Assembly: GCF_947487575.1 (NCBI RefSeq) | Contig: NZ_CANKXG010000001.1 | Span: 414,737-478,736, forward strand | Length of the DNA stretch: 64,000 nucleotides | From: an uncultured Algibacter sp. | Lineage (GTDB): Bacteria; Bacteroidota; Bacteroidia; Flavobacteriales; Flavobacteriaceae | Reading direction: 5' to 3' | Shown here: piece after piece, positions 55,632 to 63,909 of the stretch | Layout of the letters: every line of letters begins with the position of its first letter | Numbering within the stretch: the first letter of the stretch is position 1 | Position numbers and translations under genes: made by a program | Notes under the pieces: generated by a model | Told to the model about the DNA's origin: nothing | Database searches by the model: none | Seen by the model: only the letters and a program-made list of their open reading frames with translations

Positions 55632-56990
55632 ATGAAAAGATTAATTTACATACTTTTTTTATTCGGAATACTTTTGCTTCCGCAGATAAACTATGCGCAA
55701 GTAGATTTTAATAAAACACCTGATGACGATTTAGGGGATAATGAAGATAAGTTCCAAGAGTTGTTTTATGAGGCTCTAAAACAAAAAGGAATAGAGAATT
55801 ATGATAGAGCTGCTGAGGCTTTGCAAAAATGTATAGATATTGATGATTCCGTACCTGTTTTATATTTTGAATTAGGTAAAAGCTATAATAAACTTAAAAA
55901 CTTTGGAGCTGCAGAAGATGCTTTTAAAGAAGCGGTAGATAAAGACCCAGATAATGAATGGTTTTTAGATGAACTTTACGGGTTTTATGCTTCCCAAAAT
56001 GAGCATGAAAAAGCTTTAAAAACGGTTAAGCAACTTGTTAGGTTTCATCCTGATTATAAAGAAGATTTAGCTTCACTTTATGTGCGAACGAAAAAATATG
56101 ATGAAGCCTTAGAAATTTTAGATGCTTTAGATTCTAAATTTGGAATTTCGGTTAGCAGAGATATGATGCGAAACCGAATTTATGAAGCTACAGGACGTAA
56201 AAAAGACCAAATAGAGAATCTGGAAACGAGAGTTGAAAATAACCCTGAAAAAGAATCAAATTATTTGGCACTCATTTTCCGCTACAGCGAAAACAATGAA
56301 AAAGAAAAGGCTTTTGAAACCGCTAAAGAACTTCTAAAAATCAATCCTAATTCTCAATTAGTACATTTAGCTTTATATAAATTTTATTTGGATGATAATG
56401 AGGCTGAAAAAGCTATTGAATCAATGAAAATTGTGGTTAAAAGCACTGAAATAAAGCCTGAGGCCAAAGTAAAAGTACTAAAAGATTTTGTGAATTTTGT
56501 AAAAAATAATCCAGAATATGAAAGCGATTTAGTTGAAGCTACAGCATTGGTTAGCGATACTGATAATAGTAAATCTGTTGAAGAGTTAGGACAATATTAT
56601 TTAGCTAAAAATGACAAAGTTAAAGCATTAGAGAATTTTGAAGCAGCATTAAATTTAGAACCCAACAACTTTGGAGTTTTACGAAATGTGTTATTACTAT
56701 ATATAGATTTAAAAAAGTACGATTTAGCAAAAGAGAAGAGTGGTGAAGCACTTGAAATATATCCCTCTCAGCCCATTTTATATTTAATAAATGGTGTAAC
56801 TCTGAATGAATTGAATCTACCTAAGGAATCACTCGAATCCTTAGAAACTGGATTAGATTACATTATTGATGACACTAAAATGGAAGCCGATTTTTATAAC
56901 CAATTAAGTAAAGCGTATACCTTGCTAAACAATACAGCTAAAGCAAAAGCGTTTAGTGATAAGGCAAAACAAATACAATCCCCAAATTGA
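55632..56990 (+). CDS. Secreted TPR-repeat protein
   Basis: 452 aa with a signal peptide (KRLIYILFLFGILLLPQINY, cleaved after about residue 22). The rest is a chain of TPR helices (e.g. PVLYFELGKSYNKLKNFGAA, NEKEKAFETAKELLKINPNS), most likely periplasmic. It is the first of three genes with DUF4292 and EnvC-like; the next gene overlaps its stop by one base. This order suggests a shared envelope role, perhaps in outer-membrane or peptidoglycan assembly. Exact function is unknown. Confidence 0.85.
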   Translation: MKRLIYILFLFGILLLPQINYAQVDFNKTPDDDLGDNEDKFQELFYEALKQKGIENYDRAAEALQKCIDIDDSVPVLYFELGKSYNKLKNFGAAEDAFKEAVDKDPDNEWFLDELYGFYASQNEHEKALKTVKQLVRFHPDYKEDLASLYVRTKKYDEALEILDALDSKFGISVSRDMMRNRIYEATGRKKDQIENLETRVENNPEKESNYLALIFRYSENNEKEKAFETAKELLKINPNSQLVHLALYKFYLDDNEAEKAIESMKIVVKSTEIKPEAKVKVLKDFVNFVKNNPEYESDLVEATALVSDTDNSKSVEELGQYYLAKNDKVKALENFEAALNLEPNNFGVLRNVLLLYIDLKKYDLAKEKSGEALEIYPSQPILYLINGVTLNELNLPKESLESLETGLDYIIDDTKMEADFYNQLSKAYTLLNNTAKAKAFSDKAKQIQSPN

Positions 56991-57757
56991 TGCAAACAAC
57001 TAAGAAAATTATTTTAACTTTAATTGTGATGATTTTGTTTAATTGCAAATCTGCAAAAACAATTAGTAATGGTAAAGCAAATTATAATTTGTCTACTAGG
57101 CAATTAATAAAAGAAAATGCTAAACAAGCTGCCTCTTTTAAGACACTACAATCTAGACTTAAAATCACTTATAGTCAAAAGGGAAAGTCGCAAACAAATA
57201 CGGTTAGTTTTAGAGTTAAGAAAGACGAAGCGCTATGGATAAGTGCTACTTTTTCGGTAATTAGAGCCTTAGTTACACCCACGAAAGTGAGTTTTTACAA
57301 TAAGCTTGATAAAACCTATTTTGATGGTGATTATAAGTATTTAAGTGATTTGTTAGGTACGGAATTAGATTTTGATAAAGTTCAAAACTTGTTATTAGGT
57401 GAAACTTTATATCGTATGAAGGCAGGCGATTATAAAGCTTCAGTTGGTGATAGTTCTTATATTGTTCAGCCAAAAAATCAACGCGATTTATTTGAAATTT
57501 TCTTTTTGCTAAATCCGTCAAACTTTAAAGTGAAGTCTCAACAAATTTCAGAACCCAGAGAATTTAGACATTTACAAATTGATTATTTAGCATACCAGGA
57601 TGTTGACACACAAATTATCCCAGAACGCATTAAAGTAATTGCAGTTGAATCTAGCGAGGAAATGACTGTAGAGTTAGAAATGAAAAACGTGTCTTTAAAT
57701 GAAGACTTACGTTTCCCGTTTAAAATACCATCAGGATTTAAAGAAATAGAGCTTTAA
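56990..57757 (+). CDS. DUF4292 family lipoprotein
   Basis: 255 aa from the ATG at 56990; a TTG at 56987 would add one residue. A lipoprotein signal with cysteine in VMILFNCKS precedes a beta-rich region (YSQKGKSQTNTVSFRVKKDE, WISATFSVIRALVTPTKVSF) like the LolA/LolB fold, as is proposed for DUF4292. It overlaps the TPR gene stop by one base, and the EnvC-like gene follows at once. A lipid- or lipoprotein-handling function is an inference. Confidence 0.83.
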   Translation: MQTTKKIILTLIVMILFNCKSAKTISNGKANYNLSTRQLIKENAKQAASFKTLQSRLKITYSQKGKSQTNTVSFRVKKDEALWISATFSVIRALVTPTKVSFYNKLDKTYFDGDYKYLSDLLGTELDFDKVQNLLLGETLYRMKAGDYKASVGDSSYIVQPKNQRDLFEIFFLLNPSNFKVKSQQISEPREFRHLQIDYLAYQDVDTQIIPERIKVIAVESSEEMTVELEMKNVSLNEDLRFPFKIPSGFKEIEL

Positions 57758-58987
57758 ATGAAAGTGAATAGGCTTACATATAAATTTGCTTTTATTTTAG
57801 GGTTTTTGTTGTGTAGTGGTTTTGGTTTTTCGCAAAGTAATAAGCAAAAACAATTGGAATCTCGCAGACAAGAACTTCGTAGAGAAATTCAAAAAATTAA
57901 CGAGTTACAAACCGAAAATAACTCCAAAGCAAAATCTGAATTATCTTTAATTGAAGATTTCAATTATAAAATCAATGTACTTTCTAACTTAATAAAAGTT
58001 ACTAATCAACAAGCTAATTTACTAACCCGAGAAATTAGCTCGAATCAAAATAAAATTTCAAGCTTAAGAGATGAATTAAAGCAGTTAAAGGAAGCTTATG
58101 CAGCAATGATAGTGAAGTCGTATAAAAGTAAAAATCAACAGAGTAAAATCATGTTTTTACTGTCTTCTGATGATTTTAAGCAGGCCTATAAACGTTTAAA
58201 GTATATAAAACAATATTCAGAACACCAGAAGCAACAAGGCGAAATTATTAAGGCTAAAACCTTCGAACTTCAAGATATTAATGTGCAATTATTAAAACAA
58301 CAGGAGGACAAAAAGAAACTAATTGCTGAAAATAGAGTTGTTCAAAGATCTTTAGAAACTGAGCGGAAGCAACACCAAACACTAATGGTATCAATAAAAA
58401 AGAATTTATCTAGATATGCATCGCAAATAAAGAAAAAACAACGAGAAGCAAATAGAATTGATAGAGAAATAGACCGTATTATTAAAGCTGCAATAGTAAA
58501 GTCTAATAAAAAAGCAGGAAAAACAACAAGTTCTAAAAGTTTTGCTTTAACTGCCGAAGAAAGCGTGTTAGCATCTAACTTTATTTCTAACAAAGGTAAG
58601 TTGCCTTGGCCAGTAGAGAAAGGCTTTGTACGTTTAGGCTACGGGACACAACCACACCCTATTGATAGATCGTTAACCATTAAAAGTAACGGTGTTCGTA
58701 TAGCTACTGAAAAAGGAGCAAAAGCTCGAGCGGTTTTTGATGGTGTGGTAAGTGAAATTTTGAAGATGAGAAATGTAAATCCTATAGTGATGATTCGCCA
58801 TGGAAATTATTTAACCCTTTACAGAAACTTATCTCAAGTTTATGTAAAAAAGGGTGATAAGGTAAAAACGAAACAGGTTATTGGTGAGGTTTTTACCAAC
58901 CCTTCAAATGGAGAAACTGTTTTGAGTTTTACTTTATCTAAAGGAACATCTACAGAAAATCCTGCGAGTTGGATTTATAAAATGTGA
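57758..58987 (+). CDS. EnvC-like murein hydrolase activator
   Basis: 409 aa. Signal peptide (FAFILGFLLCSGFGFSQ), a long coiled coil from about residue 25 to 250, then a C-terminal LytM/M23 domain starting LPWPVEKGFVRLGYG. The zinc ligands are absent: the HxxxD site reads SNGVRIAT and the HxH site reads LSFTLSKG. Degenerate LytM proteins of this layout (EnvC) activate amidases at the septum instead of cutting peptidoglycan. It is the last of the TPR-DUF4292-EnvC trio. Confidence 0.9.
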   Translation: MKVNRLTYKFAFILGFLLCSGFGFSQSNKQKQLESRRQELRREIQKINELQTENNSKAKSELSLIEDFNYKINVLSNLIKVTNQQANLLTREISSNQNKISSLRDELKQLKEAYAAMIVKSYKSKNQQSKIMFLLSSDDFKQAYKRLKYIKQYSEHQKQQGEIIKAKTFELQDINVQLLKQQEDKKKLIAENRVVQRSLETERKQHQTLMVSIKKNLSRYASQIKKKQREANRIDREIDRIIKAAIVKSNKKAGKTTSSKSFALTAEESVLASNFISNKGKLPWPVEKGFVRLGYGTQPHPIDRSLTIKSNGVRIATEKGAKARAVFDGVVSEILKMRNVNPIVMIRHGNYLTLYRNLSQVYVKKGDKVKTKQVIGEVFTNPSNGETVLSFTLSKGTSTENPASWIYKM

Positions 58988-58997
58988 CACAAGATGC

Positions 58998-59023
58998 CAT
59001 CCTGAATTTGTTTCAGGGTTTCA
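58998..59023. repeat. Intergenic hairpin repeat (CATCCTGAA family), second copy
   Basis: CATCCTGAATTTGTTTCAGG followed by GTTTCAT; CCTGAA pairs with TTCAGG. It follows the EnvC-like stop and may end that transcript. Confidence 0.7.
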
Positions 59024-59094
59024 TAAATAAAGAAACTACAATTATTATTTGAAGTTCTGCATTCGCGTTCAATCTCACTAAGTTAAAGTTGTTA

Positions 59095-59120
59095 TGTCAG
59101 TCTGAGCGCAGTCGAAGACC
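59095..59120. repeat. Intergenic repeat (AGTCGAAGA family), third copy
   Basis: TGTCAGTCTGAGCGCAGTCG followed by AAGACC, in the same 227-base gap that holds two other repeats. Confidence 0.75.
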
Positions 59121-59178
59121 AATTGAAAATTAGTTTTCCATTAGTATTTAGTAGCATGAACTACCAATATTATATGAA

Positions 59179-59200
59179 GCTCCCCGACGCAGGAGGGAGC
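59179..59200. repeat. Intergenic palindrome GCTCCC...GGGAGC
   Basis: GCTCCC (59179-59184) and GGGAGC (59195-59200) pair. It lies just after the convergent thioesterase stop and may terminate that gene. Confidence 0.5.
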
Positions 59201-59214
59201 GACTGCCGAAATAT

Positions 59215-59724
59215 TTAATCAAACAATGCTTTTAACTCTGTAGCATCACTTGGTTTTATTTTACCAGCCAATAATAAACTTAGCTGTTTACGGCGCAATG
59301 CTGCTTCGAAACGTGCTATTTCAATATTAGTTTCTGGAGTTACTTCAGGTACCTTCACAGGGCGCCCTGTTTCATCTACAGCAACAAAGGTGTAAATAGC
59401 TTCGTTGGCTTTGGTTCTGGCACCAGATTCTCTGTCTTCCATCCAAACATCAATATAAATTTCCATAGAGGTGTTAAAGGCACGAGATACTTTAGCCTCA
59501 ACGGTTACAACACTTCCCAAGGGTACAGCTCTATTAAACGCGACGTGATTTACGGAAGCTGTAACCACAATACGTCTTGAGTGACGACGGGCAGCAATAC
59601 TTGCCGCACGATCCATACGTGCTAATAATTCGCCACCAAATAAGTTGTTTAACGGATTGGTTTCACTAGGTAAAACCATATCTGTCATGGTTGTTTTAGA
59701 TTGTTCGGGAGTTTTTGCTTGCAT
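59215..59724 (-). CDS. Acyl-CoA thioesterase (hotdog fold)
   Basis: 169 aa from the ATG at 59724; the frame opens at 59745, but that lies inside a promoter box. The hotdog motif NPLNNLFGGELLARMD near residue 24 is followed by AASIAARRHSRRIVVTASV and VAFNRAVPLGSVVTVEA, as in YciA-type thioesterases. It would hydrolyse acyl-CoAs in the cytoplasm. A single-gene unit, convergent with the EnvC-like operon. Confidence 0.9.
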   Translation of the reverse strand: MQAKTPEQSKTTMTDMVLPSETNPLNNLFGGELLARMDRAASIAARRHSRRIVVTASVNHVAFNRAVPLGSVVTVEAKVSRAFNTSMEIYIDVWMEDRESGARTKANEAIYTFVAVDETGRPVKVPEVTPETNIEIARFEAALRRKQLSLLLAGKIKPSDATELKALFD

Positions 59725-59742
59725 CGTTACGTTTTGATGTGG

Positions 59743-59750
59743 CAAAGTTA
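59743..59750 (-). promoter_or_regulatory. -7 promoter box of the thioesterase gene
   Basis: Reverse-strand TAACTTTG fits TAnnTTTG and ends 18 bases before the chosen ATG, ruling out the longest start. Confidence 0.5.
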
Positions 59751-59779
59751 CGTATTATTGAAGTAAAATGATTGCTAAA

Positions 59780-60715
59780 CTAGTCTAGCTTTTTAACCAA
59801 TAACCAAGCATCACTATTATGCGTTCTTTTAATAGTTCGCAAAGCTTTTAAGGCGTCAAGTCTGCCTTCGTAGCTAGAATATACAACTTGGTGTAAACCG
59901 TATTTATTAGCACCAATTTTTCTAGCACTAAATCCATTAGATTTTAGTTGTTTAACTTTTTTATCACAGTTTTCTTCAACTCTAAAAGCACCAGCAACAA
60001 TATGGTAATTACCAGTTTGCTTTGTTACATTTAAAGTAATTGCTGGTAACGGATTTAAATTAAAAGTAGCTTGTTGAATTTTAGTATCTAACTGTTGTGT
60101 AGCTTGTTCTTGGGCTAATTGATTATGTGTCTCAATTTGATTTACATAAAATTTTGATGCTCCAAAACCACCTAGTGTTAAGGCAATTAAAGCCACTGCA
60201 GCATATTTTAAATACGATTTCGACTTACGTTTTTCTGGAGTGACTGCAATAGGAACTACTTTTTCTATAGCTTTAACTTCTTCTTTATAGACCTCGCGAA
60301 TTACAGGATGTGTTTCAAATTCTGATAGACCAAAAGAATCGGTTAAATAATTTAGATGATATGTTGGTTCAAATAAAATTTTACCCTCTTTATTAAAAAC
60401 AATTTCTCCAATATTATTAAAAGTAAGTGTTTCGCCTTGCGTTAAGTAAGATTTAAGAAGCTTAACACGTTTAGCAATTTTTTTGTTAGCTACTTCAAAA
60501 GGGATTTTTTTTACATCAGCAATGTAATGTGCTAGTAATCCATCATTTTGTTGAATTTGCTCATTAAAAGACACTACTTTTTTTGGTGCATGAAATGTAT
60601 TTGATGCATCATCAATAGTTGCAGATACCCGTTGTGTTAAGAATGAACCAAACTCAGGAATGGTTACACACTCGTATCTATATAATAAGTCGCTAATGAA
60701 GGTTTCTAATTGCAT
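59780..60715 (-). CDS. HU-CCDC81/SPOR domain membrane protein
   Basis: 311 aa. The N-terminal region (LETFISDLLYRYECVTIPEF, GSFLTQRVSATIDD, then NNIGEIVF) matches the CCDC81-type HU domain of Bacteroidota. A membrane helix at about residues 172-192 (YAAVALIALTLGGFGASKF) and a C-terminal SPOR domain (NYHIVAGAFRVEENCDKKV and DALKALRTIK) follow. SPOR binds denuded glycan strands at the septum, so the protein probably links septal peptidoglycan to the cytoplasmic HU-like domain. A TAACTTTG box ends 5 bases before the ATG. Confidence 0.83.
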   Translation of the reverse strand: MQLETFISDLLYRYECVTIPEFGSFLTQRVSATIDDASNTFHAPKKVVSFNEQIQQNDGLLAHYIADVKKIPFEVANKKIAKRVKLLKSYLTQGETLTFNNIGEIVFNKEGKILFEPTYHLNYLTDSFGLSEFETHPVIREVYKEEVKAIEKVVPIAVTPEKRKSKSYLKYAAVALIALTLGGFGASKFYVNQIETHNQLAQEQATQQLDTKIQQATFNLNPLPAITLNVTKQTGNYHIVAGAFRVEENCDKKVKQLKSNGFSARKIGANKYGLHQVVYSSYEGRLDALKALRTIKRTHNSDAWLLVKKLD

Positions 60716-60720
60716 GAAAA

Positions 60721-60728
60721 CAAAGTTA
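60721..60728 (-). promoter_or_regulatory. -7 promoter box of the HU-CCDC81/SPOR gene
   Basis: Reverse-strand TAACTTTG ends 5 bases before the ATG at 60715, predicting a leaderless mRNA. Confidence 0.5.
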
Positions 60729-60981
60729 AAAAAATGTGCTTTCCAATAAAATTTAGGCTTAACTATTTATTAACAATATAAAAATTCTTTTATTGTAGTA
60801 CCAATTCAGCTATGAAATGTTACATAAAGAAATTGAATTATTTTTAGTTAGAATAAGGCAAAAAAGTAAAGCATAGCAGCGTTACGGTTTTCTTTTTTAA
60901 CGAAATTATAGCTAAAAAGAAACGATTTATATGTGATATTTTATAGTTAAATTGGTATAATATCAAAATCAATAAGATAGC

Positions 60982-62085
60982 ATGACAGAAAATAATTTGC
61001 TTTACACTTTGGCGCTTCAACATGTTCCGAATATTGGAGGTATTACTGCAAAAAGACTCATTTCTCATTGCGGTTCTGCCGAGGCTGTTTTAACAGAAAA
61101 GAAGCAAAACCTTCTAAAAATTGATGGTATAGGTAGTGTTACAATTAGCGATTTGTTTAAAACCCATCATTTAAAAGAGGCAGTAAAGGAGATTCAATTT
61201 ATTCAAGAAAATGGTATAGATGTGTCTTATTTTCAAGATGATAATTATCCTGAAAAATTAAAACATTGTATTGACGGTCCTATTTTGTTATTTCAAACTG
61301 GGAATATAGATTTAAAGAAACAACATATTATTAGTATTGTTGGCGCTAGAAAAATTACTACAAATGGTATAGCGTTTTGTGAAAATTTAATTGAACAGTT
61401 AGTGCATTACAACCCTATTATTGTTTCTGGATTTGCCTACGGAACAGATATTACCGCTCATAAATCAGCTATGAAACATAATTTACAAACCGTAGCTTGT
61501 TTAGCACATGGAATGAATCAAATTTATCCTAAAGTACATAAAAAGTATATGGTGGATATGGAAAAAAACGGTGGATTTTTCACGGATTTTTGGAGTAGTG
61601 ACACTTTTGACAAAAACAATTTTTTAAAGCGAAATAGAATTATTGCAGGTTTGAGTGAAGCTACAATTGTTGTTGAATCTGCCGAAAAAGGGGGAAGTTT
61701 AGTTACCGCAGATATTGCCAATTCTTATAATCGAGATGTGTTTGCTGTTCCAGGAAGAGTTGGAGATTCTCAAAGTATTGGGTGCAATAATTTAATAAAG
61801 CATCAAAAAGCACATATGCTTACTACACCTCTGGATGTACCGTATATTTTGAATTGGGAGTTAGAAGATGATAAAAAGCCAGCCATCCAAAAACAATTAT
61901 TTGTTGAGTTAGATGCTACTGAAAAAACAATTTATAATTACTTAAACGAAAACGAAAAGCAGCAATTGGATAGTATAGCTTTAAATTGTGAAATACCTAT
62001 TTTTAAAGTAGCCAGCATTCTATTGACTATGGAATTAAAAGGTGTTATTAGACCGCTACCTGGGAAATTATTTGAGGTGGTTTAG
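60982..62085 (+). CDS. dprA: DNA-processing protein DprA
   Basis: 367 aa. N-terminal helix-hairpin-like region (HVPNIGGITAKRLISHCG), then the Rossmann fold with SIVGARKITTNGIAFCE near residue 115, IIVSGFAYGTDITAHKSA near 149, and VESAEKGGSLVTADIANS near 230; a winged-helix tail ends the protein. DprA loads RecA on incoming single-stranded DNA during natural transformation, so its presence suggests competence. It converges on trpS with a 4-base overlap; the 266-base upstream gap holds nothing else recognisable beyond the divergent promoter. Confidence 0.93.
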   Translation: MTENNLLYTLALQHVPNIGGITAKRLISHCGSAEAVLTEKKQNLLKIDGIGSVTISDLFKTHHLKEAVKEIQFIQENGIDVSYFQDDNYPEKLKHCIDGPILLFQTGNIDLKKQHIISIVGARKITTNGIAFCENLIEQLVHYNPIIVSGFAYGTDITAHKSAMKHNLQTVACLAHGMNQIYPKVHKKYMVDMEKNGGFFTDFWSSDTFDKNNFLKRNRIIAGLSEATIVVESAEKGGSLVTADIANSYNRDVFAVPGRVGDSQSIGCNNLIKHQKAHMLTTPLDVPYILNWELEDDKKPAIQKQLFVELDATEKTIYNYLNENEKQQLDSIALNCEIPIFKVASILLTMELKGVIRPLPGKLFEVV

Positions 62086-63050
62086 TACCCAACCTTCTCA
62101 CGAACCCTTCCTAAAACATCATCAGCAACCAACTTCGCTTTTTCGGCACCAATAGCTAAAGCTTTATCAATTTCTTCAAGGTTATTCATATAATAATTAT
62201 AACGCTCTCTTGGTTCAGCAAAAGTTTCTAAAATCAATTCATATAAAGCTTGTTTAGCATGCCCATAACCATAACCGCCATTTTCGTAATTAGCTTTCAT
62301 TTCGGCTATTTGTACATCATTTGCCAATAAACTATAAAGAGCAAAACAGTTACAAGAGCTCCAATCTTTAGGCTCTTCAAGTGGTGTACTATCTGTTTGG
62401 ATGCCCATAATTTGTTTGCGCAGTTTTTTATCGGCTAAAAATATATTGATGGTGTTATTTCTACTTTTACTCATTTTTTGGCCATCGGTACCAGGAATAA
62501 GTTTGGTGTCTTTTTGCACTTCAGCTTTAGGTAAAACGAATGTTTCTCCAACTTTAGCATGAAAACGAGAGGCTACATCACGCGTCATTTCAATATGTTG
62601 TTCTTGATCTTTTCCAACAGGAATTATTTCGGCATCGTACAGTAAAATATCGGCAGCCATAAGCATTGGGTAGGTAAATAACCCCGAGTTTACATCTTCT
62701 AATCTATCAGCTTTATCTTTAAAACTATGCGCTAATGTTAAACGTTGGTATGGAAAGAAACAGCTTAAATACCAGGATAGTTCGGTTACTTGCGGGATAT
62801 CACTTTGTCTGTAAAATACAGTTTTTTCAATATCTAAACCAAAAGCTAACCAAGTTGCAGCTGTCGAGTAAGTGTTTTCGCGTAACGTTTTTGCATCTTT
62901 TATTTGAGTTAGCGTATGTAAATTTGCTATAAATAAATAAGAATCATTTTTAGGGTTTTCAGCCATTTTAATTGCTGGCATAATAGCGCCTAAAATGTTT
63001 CCTAAATGTGGTGTTCCTGTACTTTGTATGCCTGTTAGTATTCTTGCCAT
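62082..63050 (-). CDS. trpS: Tryptophan-tRNA ligase
   Basis: 322 aa. The class I signature is seen as TGTPHLGN near residue 11 (HIGH) and GQKMSKSRNNTI near 192 (KMSKS). LLYDAEIIPVGKDQEQHIEM is conserved TrpRS. It charges tRNA-Trp. A TACCTTTG promoter at 63111-63118 lies upstream, and a TCATTCC-type repeat (63054-63075) sits between promoter and ATG, within the leader. Confidence 0.96.
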   Translation of the reverse strand: MARILTGIQSTGTPHLGNILGAIMPAIKMAENPKNDSYLFIANLHTLTQIKDAKTLRENTYSTAATWLAFGLDIEKTVFYRQSDIPQVTELSWYLSCFFPYQRLTLAHSFKDKADRLEDVNSGLFTYPMLMAADILLYDAEIIPVGKDQEQHIEMTRDVASRFHAKVGETFVLPKAEVQKDTKLIPGTDGQKMSKSRNNTINIFLADKKLRKQIMGIQTDSTPLEEPKDWSSCNCFALYSLLANDVQIAEMKANYENGGYGYGHAKQALYELILETFAEPRERYNYYMNNLEEIDKALAIGAEKAKLVADDVLGRVREKVGY

Positions 63051-63053
63051 AAT

Positions 63054-63075
63054 ATTTCCCGCGCAGGCAGGAATC
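63054..63075. repeat. Repeat of the TCATTCCCG family in the trpS leader
   Basis: ATTTCCCGCGCAGGCAGGAA then TC resembles the 34678 and 39655 copies. It is transcribed as the 5' leader of trpS on the reverse strand. Confidence 0.6.
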
Positions 63076-63110
63076 TTTTTAATTAGTAATCTAAATCATG
63101 TAACCGTTAG

Positions 63111-63141
63111 CAAAGGTAAACGTTTTAATAAAATAGCTCAA
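63111..63141 (-). promoter_or_regulatory. Promoter of trpS
   Basis: Reverse-strand TTG at 63141-63139, a 20-base spacer and TACCTTTG at 63118-63111. The leader would be about 55 bases and contains a repeat hairpin. Confidence 0.6.
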
Positions 63142-63151
63142 TACAATTATG

Positions 63152-63159
63152 TATTTTTG
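63152..63159 (+). promoter_or_regulatory. -7 promoter box of plsC
   Basis: TATTTTTG fits TAnnTTTG and ends 6 bases before the ATG at 63166. Confidence 0.5.
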
Positions 63160-63165
63160 AACTTC

Positions 63166-63909
63166 ATGGTTATTTTTAAATACATATTTTGGATATTGTA
63201 TCGTATTTGGTTTTATATACTTGTAGCCTTACCAATACTTATACTTTTCCCTATTCTGTTAATTTCTATTGCTAAGGAATCTTGGTATCCGTTCTTTTTT
63301 AGGATTGCCAGATTATGGGCAAAATTTATTTTAATAGGTATGGGATTTGCATATAAAATTGAGCGCGATCAAATTCCAGAAAACAGTAAAAGTTACATGT
63401 TTATTGCTAACCATACCTCTATGGCCGATATTATGCTTATGCTAGTTTCGGTTAAAAATCCTTTTGTATTTGTTGGTAAAGCCGAATTAGTCAAAATTCC
63501 ATTGTTTGGTTTCTTTTATAAACGTACTTGTATTTTGGTGGATAGAAGTTCTGCAAAAAGCAGGCAAGCCGTTTTTTTAAGAGCGCAAAGTAGATTAAAA
63601 ACTGGTGTTAGCATATGCATTTTTCCAGAGGGTGGTGTACCAGAAGAACATATTCTGTTAGATGAATTTAAAGATGGTGCGTTTAGGTTGGCTATAAATC
63701 ATCAAATTCCAATAGTACCAATTACTTTTGCAGATAATAAAAAGCGATTTTCATATACTTTTTTTAGTGGAGGTCCAGGAAAAATGAGAGCTAAAATCCA
63801 TAAGTTTATATCTACAGAAGGATTGAAAATTGATGATACTAGAAGTTTAAATAATAAATCGAAAGCCATTATTTTAAAACAACTTCAACAATTTAATAAT
63901 ATAAAATAG
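63166..63909 (+). CDS. plsC: 1-acyl-sn-glycerol-3-phosphate acyltransferase
   Basis: 247 aa from the ATG at 63166; the frame opens at 62995 inside trpS, but the extra residues are not conserved and the promoter lies between. An N-terminal membrane region (FWILYRIWFYILVALPILIL) precedes the catalytic NHTSMADIMLM (HX4D) near residue 77, FVGKAELVKIPLFG near 100 and FPEGGVPEE near 150. It acylates lysophosphatidate to phosphatidate in the membrane. Nothing is recognisable in the last 91 bases. Confidence 0.92.
   Translation: MVIFKYIFWILYRIWFYILVALPILILFPILLISIAKESWYPFFFRIARLWAKFILIGMGFAYKIERDQIPENSKSYMFIANHTSMADIMLMLVSVKNPFVFVGKAELVKIPLFGFFYKRTCILVDRSSAKSRQAVFLRAQSRLKTGVSICIFPEGGVPEEHILLDEFKDGAFRLAINHQIPIVPITFADNKKRFSYTFFSGGPGKMRAKIHKFISTEGLKIDDTRSLNNKSKAIILKQLQQFNNIK

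Noticed and set aside
62995..63165. N-terminal extension of plsC into trpS
   Set aside because: It is not conserved, and a promoter box lies at 63152-63159, so the ATG at 63166 is used.
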